Source of the DNA: a virus
DNA length: 36,431 nucleotides
Virus record (IMG/VR): IMGVR_UViG_3300036466_000081
Location: 1 to 36,431 of that record
Reading direction: 5' to 3' (one strand)
The stretch's first letter is position 1. The number at the start of each line of letters is the position of its first letter. A program made the translations under genes and the position numbers. Under the pieces are notes generated by a model. It saw only the letters and a program-made list of their open reading frames with translations. It was not told the origin of the DNA and ran no database searches. Of the stretch, positions 35,995 to 36,431 are shown in pieces.

Positions 35995-36275
35995 AGTAGC
36001 AACCACTCAACAATCGACTCACCACAAGAAATAAACAATATCACAAGCGCCACGGCGGTGACCCAGCAATTTAACGACTCACATTCTAGTGCGTGAACAT
36101 CGTTTCTCATAATGTACTCGGCATCAATCCAAGCCACAATCTCCCAGCCGTTGCCGTCCATGAAATCAACTGACACATTGTCGTCATCGTCAATTTTAAA
36201 GAACCACAGTCGGCCGTTAAGGATTTGCCAGTAGTGCGCTCCTTTTGGCGCTAGTTTACGTATTTGGTGGGTCAT
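35991..36275 (-). CDS. Hypothetical 94-aa protein with a C-terminal membrane segment
   Basis: The ATG at 36275 overlaps the stop of the 36272 partial gene (ATGA). The soluble start (MTHQIRKLAPKGAHYWQILN, then LWFFKIDDDDNVSVDFMDGN) resembles a small Trp-rich beta domain, and the end (CWVTAVALVILFISCGESIV) is a membrane segment. It is coupled to the next membrane protein; the pair may act together. Confidence 0.65.
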   Translation of the reverse strand: MTHQIRKLAPKGAHYWQILNGRLWFFKIDDDDNVSVDFMDGNGWEIVAWIDAEYIMRNDVHALECESLNCWVTAVALVILFISCGESIVEWLLL

Positions 36276-36431
36276 TCATCTTCTCCACTATCTTCAATAA
36301 TTATCTCACCAGCTTTCGGCTGTTCAGTTCTATTGCGCCATCCTTGGCCGATATTATCATCTAGCCACCTCTCGCAGTTTGTTCCTTGTGGCGTGTTGCT
36401 GAGAACATAGGCTAGGAGCTCCTTGACGTAA
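36272..36431 (-). CDS. Partial hypothetical protein at the right edge
   Basis: The visible 53 codons read from 36430 to TGA 36272 as YVKELLAYVLSNTPQGTNCE then RWLDDNIGQGWRN and an acidic end. The stop overlaps the next start (ATGA). If the genome is circular this would be the C-terminal part of the MSDF protein at 1-107, since the phase fits exactly. It is otherwise an unknown partial gene. Confidence 0.6.
   Translation of the reverse strand, partial: YVKELLAYVLSNTPQGTNCERWLDDNIGQGWRNRTEQPKAGEIIIEDSGEDE

Noticed and set aside
1-36431. CRISPR array, insertion sequence or integrase
   Set aside because: No regularly spaced direct repeats, no terminal inverted repeats with transposase, and no tyrosine or serine recombinase motif were seen.
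1-36431. Direct terminal repeats at the window edges
   Set aside because: The first and last 20 bases show no shared sequence, so circularity rests only on the frame match.

Overview
The window is phage DNA throughout and looks like one nearly complete genome of a tailed, long-tailed (siphovirus-type) phage, cut open at an arbitrary point. Hallmarks are a small and large terminase, a DUF4055-type portal, a MuF-like protein, scaffold, major capsid protein, connectors, tail tube, a G/GT-type tail chaperone pair with a frameshift site, tape measure, tip proteins, tailspike and lysis genes. No host housekeeping gene, integrase, excisionase or CI-like repressor was seen. Gene styles (RecE-like/Bet recombination pair, RMF-like small protein, DUF1833/NlpC-like tail tip) point to a gammaproteobacterial host, but I cannot name it.

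Layout. 1-4114 (minus strand): packaging genes terS, terL and portal, then a terminator and a separately promoted trio of small genes running off the left edge. 4198-8703 (minus): recombination operon with a nuclease, a Bet/RecT annealing protein and several small genes. 8704-9357: a non-coding stretch rich in repeats that is a candidate replication origin. 9358-12560 (minus): early replication operon (HTH regulator, two small proteins, primase-helicase). 12561-12694: back-to-back promoters whose -35 boxes share a 16-bp palindrome. 12695-16427 (plus): SSB-like protein, DEAD/DEAH helicase and VRR-NUC nuclease. 16430-17090 (plus): a self-contained accessory cassette with its own promoter, leader peptide, an ADP-ribosyltransferase-like protein, a 58-aa protein and a terminator. 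17089-34079 (minus): lysis, tailspike, tail, connector and head genes, listed here from last to first transcribed. A plus-strand cassette (27350-27985) sits inside this block. 34128-34706: late promoter, terminator, tRNA-Arg(UCU) and about 390 nt of structured non-coding RNA with its own promoter. 34719-36431 (minus): MuF-like protein and membrane proteins.

The portal group at the left edge and the MuF gene at the right edge would be neighbours on a circle, and the two partial genes at the edges join in frame. This suggests, without proving, that the window is a whole circularly permuted genome.

The regulatory layer is unusually readable. Most promoters I found have a TTGAC(A/C/G) -35 box, a 16-nt spacer and an AT-rich upstream stretch; two share an identical 18-bp block. 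Several carry TTGATAA operator arms just after or over the -10 box. The 70-aa HTH protein is the natural candidate to bind them. The most novel items are the structured RNA next to the tRNA, the leader peptide ending in AGA-AGA coupled to the ADP-ribosyltransferase-like gene, and the shared-palindrome promoter pair.
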